DNA of 64,000 bases from VRUE01 sp035557635. Lineage in GTDB: Bacteria > Actinomycetota > Thermoleophilia > Solirubrobacterales > 70-9. The DNA lies in NCBI GenBank assembly GCA_035557635.1, contig DATMDR010000032.1:1-64000 (forward strand), written 5' to 3'. A model generated the notes under the pieces. That model was given only the letters and a program-made list of their open reading frames with translations. It ran no database searches and was not told the DNA's origin. Below are positions 52,394 to 61,173 of the stretch, in pieces; positions within the stretch are counted from its first letter, which is position 1; each line of letters starts with the position of its first letter. The position numbers were made by a program, and so were the translations under genes.

Positions 52394-53392
52394 CTAGAAG
52401 AGCTGGTCGGGGATTGGATACCGGGCTCCGACCCCAGCTGGCTCGACTTCGAGCCCCCACTTCGGAGGATAGAAGAGCTCGAGATTCCGCTGCTTCGGTA
52501 CGTAGCGGGTCTTGATACGCGAGCGGGCGCTCTTCAGCTCCGGGAACGCCTCCCGTGAGTACTTGTCGACCTCGCAGAAGAGATTCTGGCAGTCGATCGC
52601 GTGAAGCCGGCGCCCAAAAAGTGAACAGAAGTCAAGCTCGAGGCGGTCGAATTCGGCCTCCTGGCGCTCGACCATGTAGTCGATCAGCTCACGGTGCGAC
52701 AGGCCGCCGAAGTCCTTGAAGCACTTCTGCATACCTCGCAGGGCGCCGGGGCCAGGGACCGTGAACTCGTCCTCGGAGAAGTCGATGAGCTCGGAATAAT
52801 TCACATCGATCGCGATCTGGTATGCCATGAACGGGCCGATCAGCGGATAGGAGGTAAGCGCCTCGTAGACGGACTCCAGGCTCTCGGCGGCGCCGATTTC
52901 GGCAGGCAGCCGCCCCTCGCCGAACATCTCCCCAAGGAGCGCCAGGTGATTGCGGTGCTTGCGTTCGTGACCATAGGCCCGGTTCGCGCAGAGGATGAAG
53001 GCGCTGGTGTAGATGCTCCGCCCTTCGCCGCGCATCTCCTCCAGGCAGTCGTCGATTGCCTCGACGTCGAAAGTCTCGACGTTAAGTGTCCCGACCCGCT
53101 CCTCGACGGCCTCCCAGGTCTCGATCTTCGAAAAAAGTCGAAAGAAGACAATCCGCAGCAACTGATCCTCGGCGGCAAAGGAGCCCGGGTCCCGATAGAT
53201 CACGTTGCGAATCAGGTACTGAGAGACGCGGTCAGATGCCCGGTAGGCGTTGCAGAACTTGAAGTTGGCGAGGATTCGATCATCGGTCCACGGCGGCTCT
53301 TCGCCGCGGATCCGCGAGAAGAAGATGCGCTGGCGCTCAGCCGCAAGCCGCCAGTACTCATCGAGCACGTATCGGCGTGGAACGGCGGTCAC
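52394..53392 (-). CDS. HhH-type protein resembling thymine hypermodification (aGPT-Pplase/HMUDK-like) enzymes
   Basis: The 332-residue protein has the sequence style of the 5-hmdU kinase helical / alpha-glutamyl-putrescinyl-thymine pyrophosphorylase group: YWRLAAERQRIFFSRIRGEE, NAYRASDRVSQYLIRNVIY, TSYPLIGPFMAYQIAIDVNY and FTVPGPGALRGM, the glycosylase-like helix-hairpin-helix core. In phages these enzymes make bulky thymine derivatives. Here it may act on invader DNA. It is 8 nt upstream of the TIR gene. Start GTG. Confidence 0.65.
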   Translation of the reverse strand: MTAVPRRYVLDEYWRLAAERQRIFFSRIRGEEPPWTDDRILANFKFCNAYRASDRVSQYLIRNVIYRDPGSFAAEDQLLRIVFFRLFSKIETWEAVEERVGTLNVETFDVEAIDDCLEEMRGEGRSIYTSAFILCANRAYGHERKHRNHLALLGEMFGEGRLPAEIGAAESLESVYEALTSYPLIGPFMAYQIAIDVNYSELIDFSEDEFTVPGPGALRGMQKCFKDFGGLSHRELIDYMVERQEAEFDRLELDFCSLFGRRLHAIDCQNLFCEVDKYSREAFPELKSARSRIKTRYVPKQRNLELFYPPKWGLEVEPAGVGARYPIPDQLF

Positions 53393-53441
53393 CGGCCGAG
53401 CTTCTCACAGCCGCGCAGGGGGACGTCGCCTTCGCTCAGCC

Positions 53442-53987
53442 TCAGCGGCCTGGCAGCGGGATCGGCTCGAGTCGCTGCCCCATCACGGTCGCTAGGGTCA
53501 GTCCGAAGAGCAGGGTGTCGGCGAGACGGCGCTCGGCGACGTCGGCCCGTCGGGACTCGTCGGCGAGCCCGCCGCTCACAGCCGCTGCCAGCTTGGCCAC
53601 GTGAAAAGCGTAATGGCGGAGTTGGTCATACTTCGTCAGGCCAGCGACGTCAGGGTGAAAGTGGCGGTCGTGCTGGACCTGCACCAGCTGCAGGTCGAAC
53701 CAGGTTTGCGCGTCGCGTGCCTCGGCCGGCCCGTCGAAGGCATCTGGGAGGGCCGCTGCGACCCCGCGCTGCTCGATCTGCGCCAAGCGGGCCGCGTAGA
53801 GCTCGACGAGGTCCTCTCCAATCGCGGCGGCGAGGTCGGTGGCGACTTCACGGAGGGTCGCACCCGACTCCGTAACCCAGGCCCTCTCAGCGACCTCGTT
53901 GTGCTCGACGCTGTCGCAATAGTTGGCAACGTCGCCCGCGGCGCGAGCGAGCCGCACGCTCGCCTGCAGGTAGGTGTCGTCGATCAC
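53442..53987 (-). CDS. Unknown all-helical protein (possible NTP-pyrophosphatase-like)
   Basis: The 181-residue helical protein has a conserved-looking stretch LTKYDQLRHYAFHVAKLAAA and QLVQVQHDRHFHPDVAG. Acidic and His residues spaced in helices resemble MazG-like pyrophosphatases, but the match is weak. Start GTG at 53987. It is the first gene of the minus-strand operon, facing a palindromic divergent promoter. Confidence 0.5.
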   Translation of the reverse strand: MIDDTYLQASVRLARAAGDVANYCDSVEHNEVAERAWVTESGATLREVATDLAAAIGEDLVELYAARLAQIEQRGVAAALPDAFDGPAEARDAQTWFDLQLVQVQHDRHFHPDVAGLTKYDQLRHYAFHVAKLAAAVSGGLADESRRADVAERRLADTLLFGLTLATVMGQRLEPIPLPGR

Positions 53988-54003
53988 GCCAATAACTCAA
54001 ATC

Positions 54004-54044
54004 TACACACCTATTGTGTAACTGAACGTTCTCGGACGTCCGAG
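54004..54044. promoter_or_regulatory. Divergent promoter with two dyads
   Basis: TACACA-N5-TGTGTA (54004-54020) and the perfect 14-bp palindrome CTCGGACGTCCGAG (54031-54044) lie in the 88-bp gap between the two divergent halves of the island. One regulator could control both. Confidence 0.45.
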
Positions 54045-54075
54045 TCCGCCGCGCGCGGGGGTAACGTGGAAAGTT

Positions 54076-54879
54076 ATGGCCGCGAGGGAGAAAGAGCCGG
54101 ACTTCATGCCACCGAATCCGCCGTGGCAGCGGTTGCGGCGGGCGGAGCCCGAGGAGGGCTACCTCTCGATCTACCACAGCGACCCCTTTGCGCGTTACCC
54201 GGTCAGGGACATCACCCGCATCTACGACAACAAGAGCGACCCGAATATCGAGACCCTCACCTACGGCCTCTTCAGCACCTGCGAGGACAGAATGCGCCAC
54301 GGCGTCGTTCGCGACGGGCGTCCCTGGCTCTTCTTCGTCACCCAGATTAAGAACAAGGGACGCTGTGTCGCGGGAATGTACGAGATCGGCTGGCACGCCG
54401 ATGGCCCGCTGGCGCCCGGTGCCCGCGACGACGCGCTGGCAGCAGTCAGTTCGCGCTGGATCGACCCGATTCCGGCAAGCGAGATTGACGGCTCTCTCGG
54501 TGAGCTGATCCGGAAGCGATTTCGCCCCTATATGCGCATTGATGCCGCTCACACCGCGGAGCTCCGGGTCCTGCTCGCCAGCAAGCCCGACCACAGTGCT
54601 GGGTACCTGAGCGAGATTTCCCGCATGGAGAGGTTCAACGCAGCAATTACCGGCTTCACCTATCCGATCTGGGAACGCAGGGGGCCGTTCACTGCAAAGG
54701 AGGCCGAGGCCTACCTGACCCCGCGCGAGGGCGGAGGGGAGAAGGCCAAGAACACCTCACCTACGGGCCGGTGGCGATGCGTGGAGTGCGGCGCAGGCAA
54801 TACCGGAGCGGCGCGACAAAAGCTCTGCCCGGCGTGCAGGGCACCCGGTACCCTGGTACCTGACGAAACGGATATCTGA
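54076..54879 (+). CDS. Possible nucleotide-modification-associated (PUA-like) protein with zinc ribbon
   Basis: The 267-residue protein has a central stretch LTYGLFSTCEDRMRHGVVRD and GRPWLFFVTQIKNKGRCVAG that resembles the PUA/ASCH-like Nmad domains found with DNA-base modification genes. The C-terminus is a zinc ribbon (CVECGAGNTG ... CPACRAP). It probably recognises modified nucleic acid; the assignment is tentative. ATG at 54076. Confidence 0.55.
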   Translation: MAAREKEPDFMPPNPPWQRLRRAEPEEGYLSIYHSDPFARYPVRDITRIYDNKSDPNIETLTYGLFSTCEDRMRHGVVRDGRPWLFFVTQIKNKGRCVAGMYEIGWHADGPLAPGARDDALAAVSSRWIDPIPASEIDGSLGELIRKRFRPYMRIDAAHTAELRVLLASKPDHSAGYLSEISRMERFNAAITGFTYPIWERRGPFTAKEAEAYLTPREGGGEKAKNTSPTGRWRCVECGAGNTGAARQKLCPACRAPGTLVPDETDI

Positions 54880-54880
54880 G

Positions 54881-55366
54881 ATGGCCAAACGCAGACACGT
54901 GTTTCTCTCCTTTCACCACGGCGACGTCGGTAAAGTCAGGGGCCTCAACCTGCTCTCGCGAGCTCCCAACGTCGACCTTGACTTCAGCGGGCGCCACCTG
55001 ATCAATCCGGTCAAAAGCGAGGACCCTGCCTACATCCTGCGCTCGATCAAAGAGCAGATCACAGGATCCTCAGTGACCCTAATCGCCGCCGGCGACGGCA
55101 CCGCACAGAGCGACTGGATCGCGGAAGAGATCCGGCTCAGCAACGAAAAGGACCCGCCGAACGGGTTCGTCGTGGTCAAACTCACCCCAGATGCCGACAT
55201 CCCCGACGGGGTGCCTGACTACGCCGAGGTCGTGGAGTGGAACGGCCCGGAGGATCTTGTTGCGATCGCCGACGCGATCGAGCACGCTGCTGCAGCCCGG
55301 GAGAAGATCCCCGCGATGCAGGCGGCGACCCCTGGCCTCGGCAGCAGCTGCGGTCGGGCGGCCTAG
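54881..55366 (+). CDS. Second TIR-like (ThsB-type) protein
   Basis: The 161-residue protein begins RRHVFLSFHHGDVGKVRGLN and has ITGSSVTLIAAGDGTAQSDW followed by IAEEIRLSNE, retaining a Glu at the expected catalytic place. It is therefore a candidate active TIR, in contrast to the one at 51882. It starts 1 nt after the zinc-ribbon protein stop, so the two are coupled. Confidence 0.75.
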   Translation: MAKRRHVFLSFHHGDVGKVRGLNLLSRAPNVDLDFSGRHLINPVKSEDPAYILRSIKEQITGSSVTLIAAGDGTAQSDWIAEEIRLSNEKDPPNGFVVVKLTPDADIPDGVPDYAEVVEWNGPEDLVAIADAIEHAAAAREKIPAMQAATPGLGSSCGRAA

Positions 55367-55485
55367 TGCCCTCAATCCCTTAAGGGCGCTACCGATTTCA
55401 GAATGCCCGCCTACCGCTTGACCAAGGCCTCGGGCGGGGCGGTACGCGCCATCGAGTTGAGGCCGGCCCGCTGGAGGATGCCCGG

Positions 55486-56847
55486 ATGCTGAAAACCGTG
55501 GCACTCGCCATCGCGCCACTAGTGGCCGTGTGGACTGCAGCGCATGTGTTCGCCTGGTGCACGAGCCCCGAGCGCCGCGGAACGCTGGCCCGCCGCACTC
55601 GCGACCTGCGATCGCCGCCCCCCGATCGGGGGGCGGGCTCGGGGCTGATCGACCTCTCCAATCTTGCGGGCGCCTACGCGCTCGCAATTCGTGTCGGCGG
55701 CGTGGTGAGGGGCTTCTCGTACCTGCTGCTCGTGACCGCCGCCCTCTATCGCCCCAGCCTGATCCTCAGCCTGTTCGGTCTGGCTGCCGCGATCTGGATC
55801 CTCAATCGCTGGGAGAAGGTGGCCACCCTCGCCTTCTATGCGGTGGCGCATGACATCTCGCTGGCTTTCAAACACGCGGCCTGGGCCTACCACTTTCCAC
55901 ACCACCGGCGAGGCCTGCTGTACAACCTTTTCTACAACAGCCCGGGGAGGGCCCTCTCGATCATCGGCATCGCTTTCATCGGCATCGCTGGGCTGCCGTT
56001 CGCCTACGGGAGCGAAACTCTGACCAGCCCGATCCCGGGCCTCTATGTCCAACATAGCCATCTGTCGTTCTGGCAGCTCGGAGCCGTCTTCTTCCTCGCC
56101 GGCGCCGCCATGGCCTGGGCCGGGGCATGGCTGGAACGCCGCGCCCAGCGCAAGGCCATGCGCGAGCAGACGCGGATCGTCCCTCGACGCTTCGGCAAGC
56201 GCCCGGCTGCCGTCTTCCTGCGCCCGTTCGGTTCCGAGCAGCTAACCGTCCCGTCTCACCCGGGGCCGAGGCGAGACGGTGGCTTCACGCAGATGCTGCC
56301 GAGGCGGAAGGAGTTCCTCGAGAACGTCCTCACCTGGCTGCTCTGGGCCGATGGTGAAGTCCTCGCCATCGCCCAGCCCGGCGCGAGAGAGGCGAAGACG
56401 GTCGGTGCCGCCCATCACCTCCTGCAGCCCGATGCCGACTGGCAGGAATCGGTGCGGAGGTTGCTGGAGAAGGCGGCGGCGATCGTTCTCGTCCCCGGCG
56501 CCAGTACTGGCGCCGCCTGGGAGACGCGCACCGTCCTCGGCAATCCCACCTATGCGCACAAAGCGCTGGTCGTCAACGCGGAGCCGGGCAGCGACCCCGA
56601 GCCCTTCCTCGCCATGGTCGGCGCGCCGAGATCACTGGCCGAAGAGCTGAGGCAGCGGCAACTGCTGGCACTCGCTGCGACCGCCGCACCCGACGGCCCG
56701 AGGATCCTCTGCAGCTCCTTGGCCGAGGACATCGACTTCGAAATCGCGGTCGAATGGTTTCTCCGCCATCAACTGCTACAGGGCTCCTCTTTCTGGGGCC
56801 GCGCCCAGCGGCTGGCTGTACAGCTGGGTTTGGCTAAAGGGTCCTAG
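55486..56847 (+). CDS. Membrane protein with TIR-like C-terminal domain (possible effector)
   Basis: The 453-residue protein has an N-terminal span, a membrane region of three to five spans (about 75-215; SYLLLVTAALYRPSLILSLF, AVFFLAGAAMAWAGAWLE), then a cytoplasmic domain from AAVFLRPFGSEQL. It contains VLAIAQPGAREAKTVGAA and GASTGAAWETRTVL, a TIR-like layout with W-E. GGAGG precedes the ATG by 9 nt. A membrane-anchored TIR is a plausible cell-killing effector. Confidence 0.6.
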   Translation: MLKTVALAIAPLVAVWTAAHVFAWCTSPERRGTLARRTRDLRSPPPDRGAGSGLIDLSNLAGAYALAIRVGGVVRGFSYLLLVTAALYRPSLILSLFGLAAAIWILNRWEKVATLAFYAVAHDISLAFKHAAWAYHFPHHRRGLLYNLFYNSPGRALSIIGIAFIGIAGLPFAYGSETLTSPIPGLYVQHSHLSFWQLGAVFFLAGAAMAWAGAWLERRAQRKAMREQTRIVPRRFGKRPAAVFLRPFGSEQLTVPSHPGPRRDGGFTQMLPRRKEFLENVLTWLLWADGEVLAIAQPGAREAKTVGAAHHLLQPDADWQESVRRLLEKAAAIVLVPGASTGAAWETRTVLGNPTYAHKALVVNAEPGSDPEPFLAMVGAPRSLAEELRQRQLLALAATAAPDGPRILCSSLAEDIDFEIAVEWFLRHQLLQGSSFWGRAQRLAVQLGLAKGS

Positions 56848-56906
56848 GGGCGAGAGTGGAAGTGAGGACGGTCGATGAATATGAGTAAAAGGCAGGATCC
56901 GTCGGG

Positions 56907-57140
56907 CTATTCGACGAGGCCTAGCCCGGCGACGTCGACGAAGGCGATGACGACCTCGTTCGAATCGGTGATCGCGACGCTCCGTAGCGGGTAGTCGAAG
57001 TGCATCTCCCTGACCGTTGCGCCGGACCTGCGATCAAAGAGCGCGAGATCGGACCCATCGCCGGTAGTCGTTGCCGCGTAGCGAGAGTTCGCCGCCACGA
57101 CTGCTAGCGGTGTTTCGAGAATCTTCGGTAGAAGACTCAC
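56907..57140 (-). CDS. Short beta-propeller-like fragment, unknown
   Basis: The 77-residue frame (RYAATTTGDGSDLALFDRRS, LRSVAITDSNEVVIAF) looks like one to two blades of a propeller protein with no more on either side, so it may be a broken gene. The GTG start has only a weak AAGCG upstream. Confidence 0.4.
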   Translation of the reverse strand: MSLLPKILETPLAVVAANSRYAATTTGDGSDLALFDRRSGATVREMHFDYPLRSVAITDSNEVVIAFVDVAGLGLVE

Positions 57141-57237
57141 CGCTTCGTCATTGGCTGGACGGCTTGCAGTTATGCTGATCGTTCTGACTAGATTGCTCTA
57201 GCCGAGTAATGGTGCCAAGGCGGAGCGAGAGGCCCAA

Positions 57238-58362
57238 TTGGACCAACAGGTACGTCAGCTTTGGAGTGAGTACCGTAGCGCCGCGCGGGCGCTCTACGAG
57301 GGGTCCGACGATCGCCTGCGGGTGGATCTCGAGGGCGATTCGGAAAGGGCATTGGAGGCTCTCGTCCGGAAATCGGACGAACTCACGAGTGCGCTCTCCG
57401 AACGACTTCCGGACAACGGCTTCGAGTCCGGTGAGGGCATGGAGCCGTCTGGCGAGGGTGGCGACCCCGACCACGAGACCGTCGCGGTAGCCGCTGCGGC
57501 GATCGACGCCGCAGTCGCCGCGGACGTGCTCGACGCGGCCGAGGAGGAGAAGGAGCGCGCCCGCTCCAGAGGCGTCACGGTTTCGCCGCTGGTCGAGCTG
57601 GCGGTCCCGGATCGCTCTGAATGGGAGTCGGTGCAGGCGCTGCTGGAAGACGCCGACGGTCTCTTTCCGGAAGGCGAGGTCATGCGCGGCTCGGCACCGT
57701 GGCCGCCGCATGCGGACGAAAAGGCCAACGTGGCGATCGACCGCCTGTTGGAGAGCGGAACCTCGGTTGCCCGCCCCTGCGGCGTTGGCCTCCTGACTCT
57801 CGGCGTAACTGACCTGATCAGCACCATCGGCGGTTTCGGGGCGCTGGAGACAATAGTGCGGTCAGTCGGCAGGCGGGTGAGATTCGCACTGCGCTTGCTC
57901 AGGAGTGCGGTCTCGAAGATCCTTGCGCTTGTCGGGACGGAGCGCCTAGTCGAGGCCGCCGTCGACTTCAGCGCCGACGAGGGGCTCGACAGCTTGACGA
58001 AACGTTCGGGAATCGACAAGTGGGCCGTGGGTGCCGTGGTCAGGACGGGGCAGTCGGCAAATCAAGTCCGGGAAATCCTCGCGAGCCACGTGCCGAACGA
58101 GGCAAACCTCGAGACCCGGCTGGAGGATCTCTGCGGAAACTACGACAAAAACATGACGTGGGGACGGAGGTACGTGAAGAGTTTGAAGTTCGCCGCTCCC
58201 GCGGTGGTGCTGCTCGGTCTCGGCCCGCCCGGTGCGGCTGGGATGGCGGCGGCGAACGGGATCGGGCTCACGTATGGGCTGTTCAGCCTCTCCGACCGCC
58301 TCGACACCAATCCCTTGGTGTCGAGGGTGGACGGTGTACCCACCCGGGTTTGCAACTCTTGA
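57238..58362 (+). CDS. Unknown protein with C-terminal hydrophobic segment
   Basis: The 374-residue protein starts at TTG (57238; GAGAGG 5 nt upstream). It has an acidic helical N-terminal half (ALSERLPDNGFESGEGMEPS; AEEEKERARSRG), a middle helical part and a C-terminal hydrophobic segment (APAVVLLGLGPPGAAGMAAA). No family recognised. It is the last gene before the right end of the tRNA-fMet island. Confidence 0.6.
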   Translation: MDQQVRQLWSEYRSAARALYEGSDDRLRVDLEGDSERALEALVRKSDELTSALSERLPDNGFESGEGMEPSGEGGDPDHETVAVAAAAIDAAVAADVLDAAEEEKERARSRGVTVSPLVELAVPDRSEWESVQALLEDADGLFPEGEVMRGSAPWPPHADEKANVAIDRLLESGTSVARPCGVGLLTLGVTDLISTIGGFGALETIVRSVGRRVRFALRLLRSAVSKILALVGTERLVEAAVDFSADEGLDSLTKRSGIDKWAVGAVVRTGQSANQVREILASHVPNEANLETRLEDLCGNYDKNMTWGRRYVKSLKFAAPAVVLLGLGPPGAAGMAAANGIGLTYGLFSLSDRLDTNPLVSRVDGVPTRVCNS

Positions 58363-58580
58363 TTGTGTCAACCCGTTCAGGCAACGTTCGCTTTTGGTTT
58401 CGTTCCCCAACAGCGACCAGATGCCCCGTTTTCGTCTTTGTAAAGGGAAATAATTCCTGGCTGCTGCGCCTGACTCTTAGCTCTGAGGCGGGTATTAAGT
58501 TGAACGAAACTGGGTCCAACTCCGGCCAACTCGAACCGCTTGACCAAGACAAACCAGGCTGGTCAACCCGCTCGAGAAAT
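58363..58580. other. Gene-free end of the tRNA-fMet island
   Basis: No gene seen. AT-richer than the backbone. It ends at the tRNA 3'-part copy. Confidence 0.5.
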
Positions 58581-58622
<42 letters not shown>

Positions 58623-58677
58623 CAGGACGGCAGACAAAATGCCCTTGGGGCAAGCCTTCATGTCTCACCTGCCTGCG

Positions 58678-59079
58678 CTAGTCAGTCCACCAGTCGCGCT
58701 GGCCATCGACGTCTTCGCGCGGAGCCTCGCCGAGATTGGGCGCGCCGATGACGAAGATCTCGAGGCCCTCCGGCCCGGCCTCGTAGCCTCGCCACGTACC
58801 GGGCGGGACGCGCACCGCGTCCCATTCCTTGAGCTCGACGATCTCGTCGTCGAGCTTCATCCGCCCGCTCCCGCGTAGGACCACGTACACCTCCTCCTGC
58901 TCCTTGTGCGTGTGGCCGTACGGAAAGCGATGGTTGGGCGGGACGCGCTGGTAGCCCAGGCCGGATTTCTCGAGCTCGAGCGCCTCGGTCGCCAAGCGGA
59001 ACTCCAGGTCCGGCGCGCCGTCGAACTTGGACCCGAGATCCTCCAGATCCTCCTTGAGGTTCCTGAGCGTGAACGGCAC
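58678..59079 (-). CDS. Cupin-domain protein
   Basis: The 133-residue single-domain cupin has motif 1 GHTHKEQEEVYVVLRGSGRM and motif 2 VRVPPGTWRGYEAG, with the His/Glu metal ligands. The substrate is unknown; many relatives are dioxygenase or isomerase-like proteins. Start GTG at 59079. Confidence 0.8.
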   Translation of the reverse strand: MPFTLRNLKEDLEDLGSKFDGAPDLEFRLATEALELEKSGLGYQRVPPNHRFPYGHTHKEQEEVYVVLRGSGRMKLDDEIVELKEWDAVRVPPGTWRGYEAGPEGLEIFVIGAPNLGEAPREDVDGQRDWWTD

Positions 59080-59116
59080 GGCGCAATCCTAGGACACCCC
59101 TGGATCGCGCTCTCGC

Positions 59117-59707
59117 TTATCGCCCATAAACGAGGTGGGTGACGTGGGGCGTGGTGCGGCTTGAGACCGGCTTCAGCTCAAGGTCGCCGACATCGGCGAA
59201 GACCCGCTCGCCGCCGCCGGCAACGAAGGGGGAGACGTGGAGCCGCAGCTCGTCGATCGCGCCGGCCGCCAGGTACTGGTTGAGGACGCTGGGGCCGCCG
59301 GCGATCGAGACGTCCTTCGCGCCCGCGGCGTCCCGGGCCCGCTCGAGCGCCGCGTCGATCCCCTCGGTGACGAAGTGAAAAACGGTGCCGCCCTCCATCT
59401 CGATGCTGGGGCGCGGGCGGTGGCAGAGGACGAACGTCGGTGCGTGGTAGGGAGGGTTGGGTCCCCACCAGCCGTGCCAATCGAGGTCCCACTTGCCCTG
59501 ATCGGAAGCGAACATCTTGCGTCCCATCACATAGGCCCCGGCCACGGTAATCGCCGCTCTCTCCTCGGCGTTTTCATCGACGTGGCCGAACATCCAGGCG
59601 TGCAGGCGGTCCGGATCGATATCGCCGAACGGATTCTCCCGGCTCTGGTTCCGACCGCTCGCGTAGCCGTCGAGGGTGATCGTCATGTCTGCGGTGACCC
59701 GGGGCAT
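59117..59707 (-). CDS. Dihydrofolate reductase-like (RibD C-terminal) protein
   Basis: The 196-residue protein has a RibD_C fold (VTADMTITLDGYASG, GAYVMGRKMF, VSIAGGPSVLNQYLAAGAID), a frequent actinobacterial family of NADPH-dependent reductases. GGAGGAG precedes the ATG. The substrate is unknown. Confidence 0.82.
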   Translation of the reverse strand: MPRVTADMTITLDGYASGRNQSRENPFGDIDPDRLHAWMFGHVDENAEERAAITVAGAYVMGRKMFASDQGKWDLDWHGWWGPNPPYHAPTFVLCHRPRPSIEMEGGTVFHFVTEGIDAALERARDAAGAKDVSIAGGPSVLNQYLAAGAIDELRLHVSPFVAGGGERVFADVGDLELKPVSSRTTPHVTHLVYGR

Positions 59708-59775
59708 GTCTCCTCCTGTTGTCGAAACCGATTGTGATCTGCAAGTGGTCGCTCGACGCTATCGTGCACGACTCA

Positions 59776-59807
59776 TAGCAAGTCTGCTATACATAGCAAT
59801 CTTGCTA
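59776..59807. promoter_or_regulatory. Tandem operators over the promoter of the XRE gene
   Basis: Two dyads TAGCA-N4-TGCTA (59776-59789 and 59794-59807) flank TATACA, and the second one ends on the first base of the XRE ATG. Bound repressor would block both polymerase and translation start, typical of an autoregulated HTH gene. Confidence 0.65.
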
Positions 59808-60148
59808 TGGCAAAGCGCGGGTCCAAATCTTCTCGTCGGCTGGACCACCGCCTCGCGTCTCTTCGTGAGGCTGTGGGCGGGTCACCCGACCCCGATGATC
59901 GAGAGCTGTTCGGCCTGATTGCGGAACGGGTCGCGGAGAGGCGGAAAGCCTGGGGCGTCTCCCAGCGTGAGCTGGCTGAGCTCTGTGGGACGACTCAGTC
60001 CGCGATCGCTCGGTTGGAGCGGGGGGCGCGACCACCCCGGATCGACACCCTTGCGCGGGTTGCCACAGCCCTCGACTGCGAGCTGGTGATCGAGCTTCGC
60101 CCCAGAACGAATCCGCCTGACGGCGGCAGAAAAGGAGAGACACGATGA
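59807..60148 (+). CDS. XRE-family HTH regulator (HigA-like)
   Basis: The 113-residue protein has an N-terminal extension and an HTH of the XRE type (VSQRELAELCGTTQSAIARLE). No HigB-type toxin gene is present; the next gene, overlapping by 4 nt, is a zinc-ribbon membrane protein. The message is probably leaderless (no Shine-Dalgarno, TATACA about 13 nt upstream). Confidence 0.75.
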   Translation: MAKRGSKSSRRLDHRLASLREAVGGSPDPDDRELFGLIAERVAERRKAWGVSQRELAELCGTTQSAIARLERGARPPRIDTLARVATALDCELVIELRPRTNPPDGGRKGETR

Positions 60149-61116
60149 GCGAGAGCAGAAGCCGACCTCGGCCGGCCGGTAGCCGGGTGGGAGACGGAGA
60201 GATCGAGACGAGCGGCACCGAGAAGGTCCTTGCCGTCGTCCTTGCGGTCTTCATCGCGATCGGGGCCATCTGGGGCTACGTCAAGCTCGATGAGGTCGCC
60301 GAGAAGGATTCGACCTACTCCTATTTGCCAGACCAGAAGCTGCTCGGTCCCGAGGAATTCTCGGTGGTGGAAAGCCATCGCCAAGCGGTCAGTTCGGTTC
60401 AGACGGCTCGGCGGGATCGGCGTGCGGTCATTCGCCGCTTGGAGCTCCGTCGTGAGGCCTACCGAACGGCACTGGACGCCGGGGAGCCATCGGCCGAGCT
60501 GCGAACGGAGTATGAGTCCGCTCAAGCCAGGCTCGCTCTAGCCTCGAGAGAGCTGGCGGCCGCCGTAAAGGTCGAGGCGCAGACTCGTCCGGGGGCGCTG
60601 CTGGCAAAGGAGCGGCTGACCGAACTGCGGCAGGACGCCGCCGAGCGCGCAGACGAGGATCGCGCCCGGCACGACCGGATCGTCTTCCTCCTGCGCCTGG
60701 GCTTGCTCGTGCTGATGCTCGCGGGGGCCTACCGGTTGCTCAGCCGCCTGCGGTCCCGGAACTCGCGCTACCTCCCAGCCGCGCTCGCTTGGATCGGGGC
60801 CACCGCGGCCCTCGCCGCCGTCATGGCCACGGACTACACCGACAGCTATCTCGAGTTCGACGAGGTCGGGCCTCTGGCGATCTCGATTGTCGGAATAGCC
60901 CTAACGCTGGTTGCGTTTGTCGCCCTGCAGCGTTTCCTTGCAAAGCGCGTTCCAGTCCGGCGGGTTCGTCGCGGAGAGTGCCCCTTTTGCGGATTCCCCA
61001 TTCGCGACAAGCCTCACTGTGAGGGCTGTGGGCGAGCGGTGATCGCCAGTTGCTCGAGTTGCCAGAAAGATCGCCGAGTTGGCACCCCTCGCTGTGGCTA
61101 TTGCGGCAACTCGTAG
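60145..61116 (+). CDS. Membrane protein with coiled coil and double zinc ribbon
   Basis: The 323-residue protein has an N-terminal span (VLAVVLAVFIAIGAIWGYV), a helical coiled-coil region (about 75-180), three further spans and a C-terminal double zinc ribbon (CPFCGFPIRDKPHCEGCGRA ... CSSCQKDRRVG ... CGYCG). No family recognised. Coupled to the XRE gene (ATGA overlap). Confidence 0.65.
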   Translation: MSESRSRPRPAGSRVGDGEIETSGTEKVLAVVLAVFIAIGAIWGYVKLDEVAEKDSTYSYLPDQKLLGPEEFSVVESHRQAVSSVQTARRDRRAVIRRLELRREAYRTALDAGEPSAELRTEYESAQARLALASRELAAAVKVEAQTRPGALLAKERLTELRQDAAERADEDRARHDRIVFLLRLGLLVLMLAGAYRLLSRLRSRNSRYLPAALAWIGATAALAAVMATDYTDSYLEFDEVGPLAISIVGIALTLVAFVALQRFLAKRVPVRRVRRGECPFCGFPIRDKPHCEGCGRAVIASCSSCQKDRRVGTPRCGYCGNS

Positions 61117-61173
61117 GTCGATCCCGCCCCGCTCGGCCGTAACGCTTTCCTCTTCCGCGACCAATTAGGGGCA

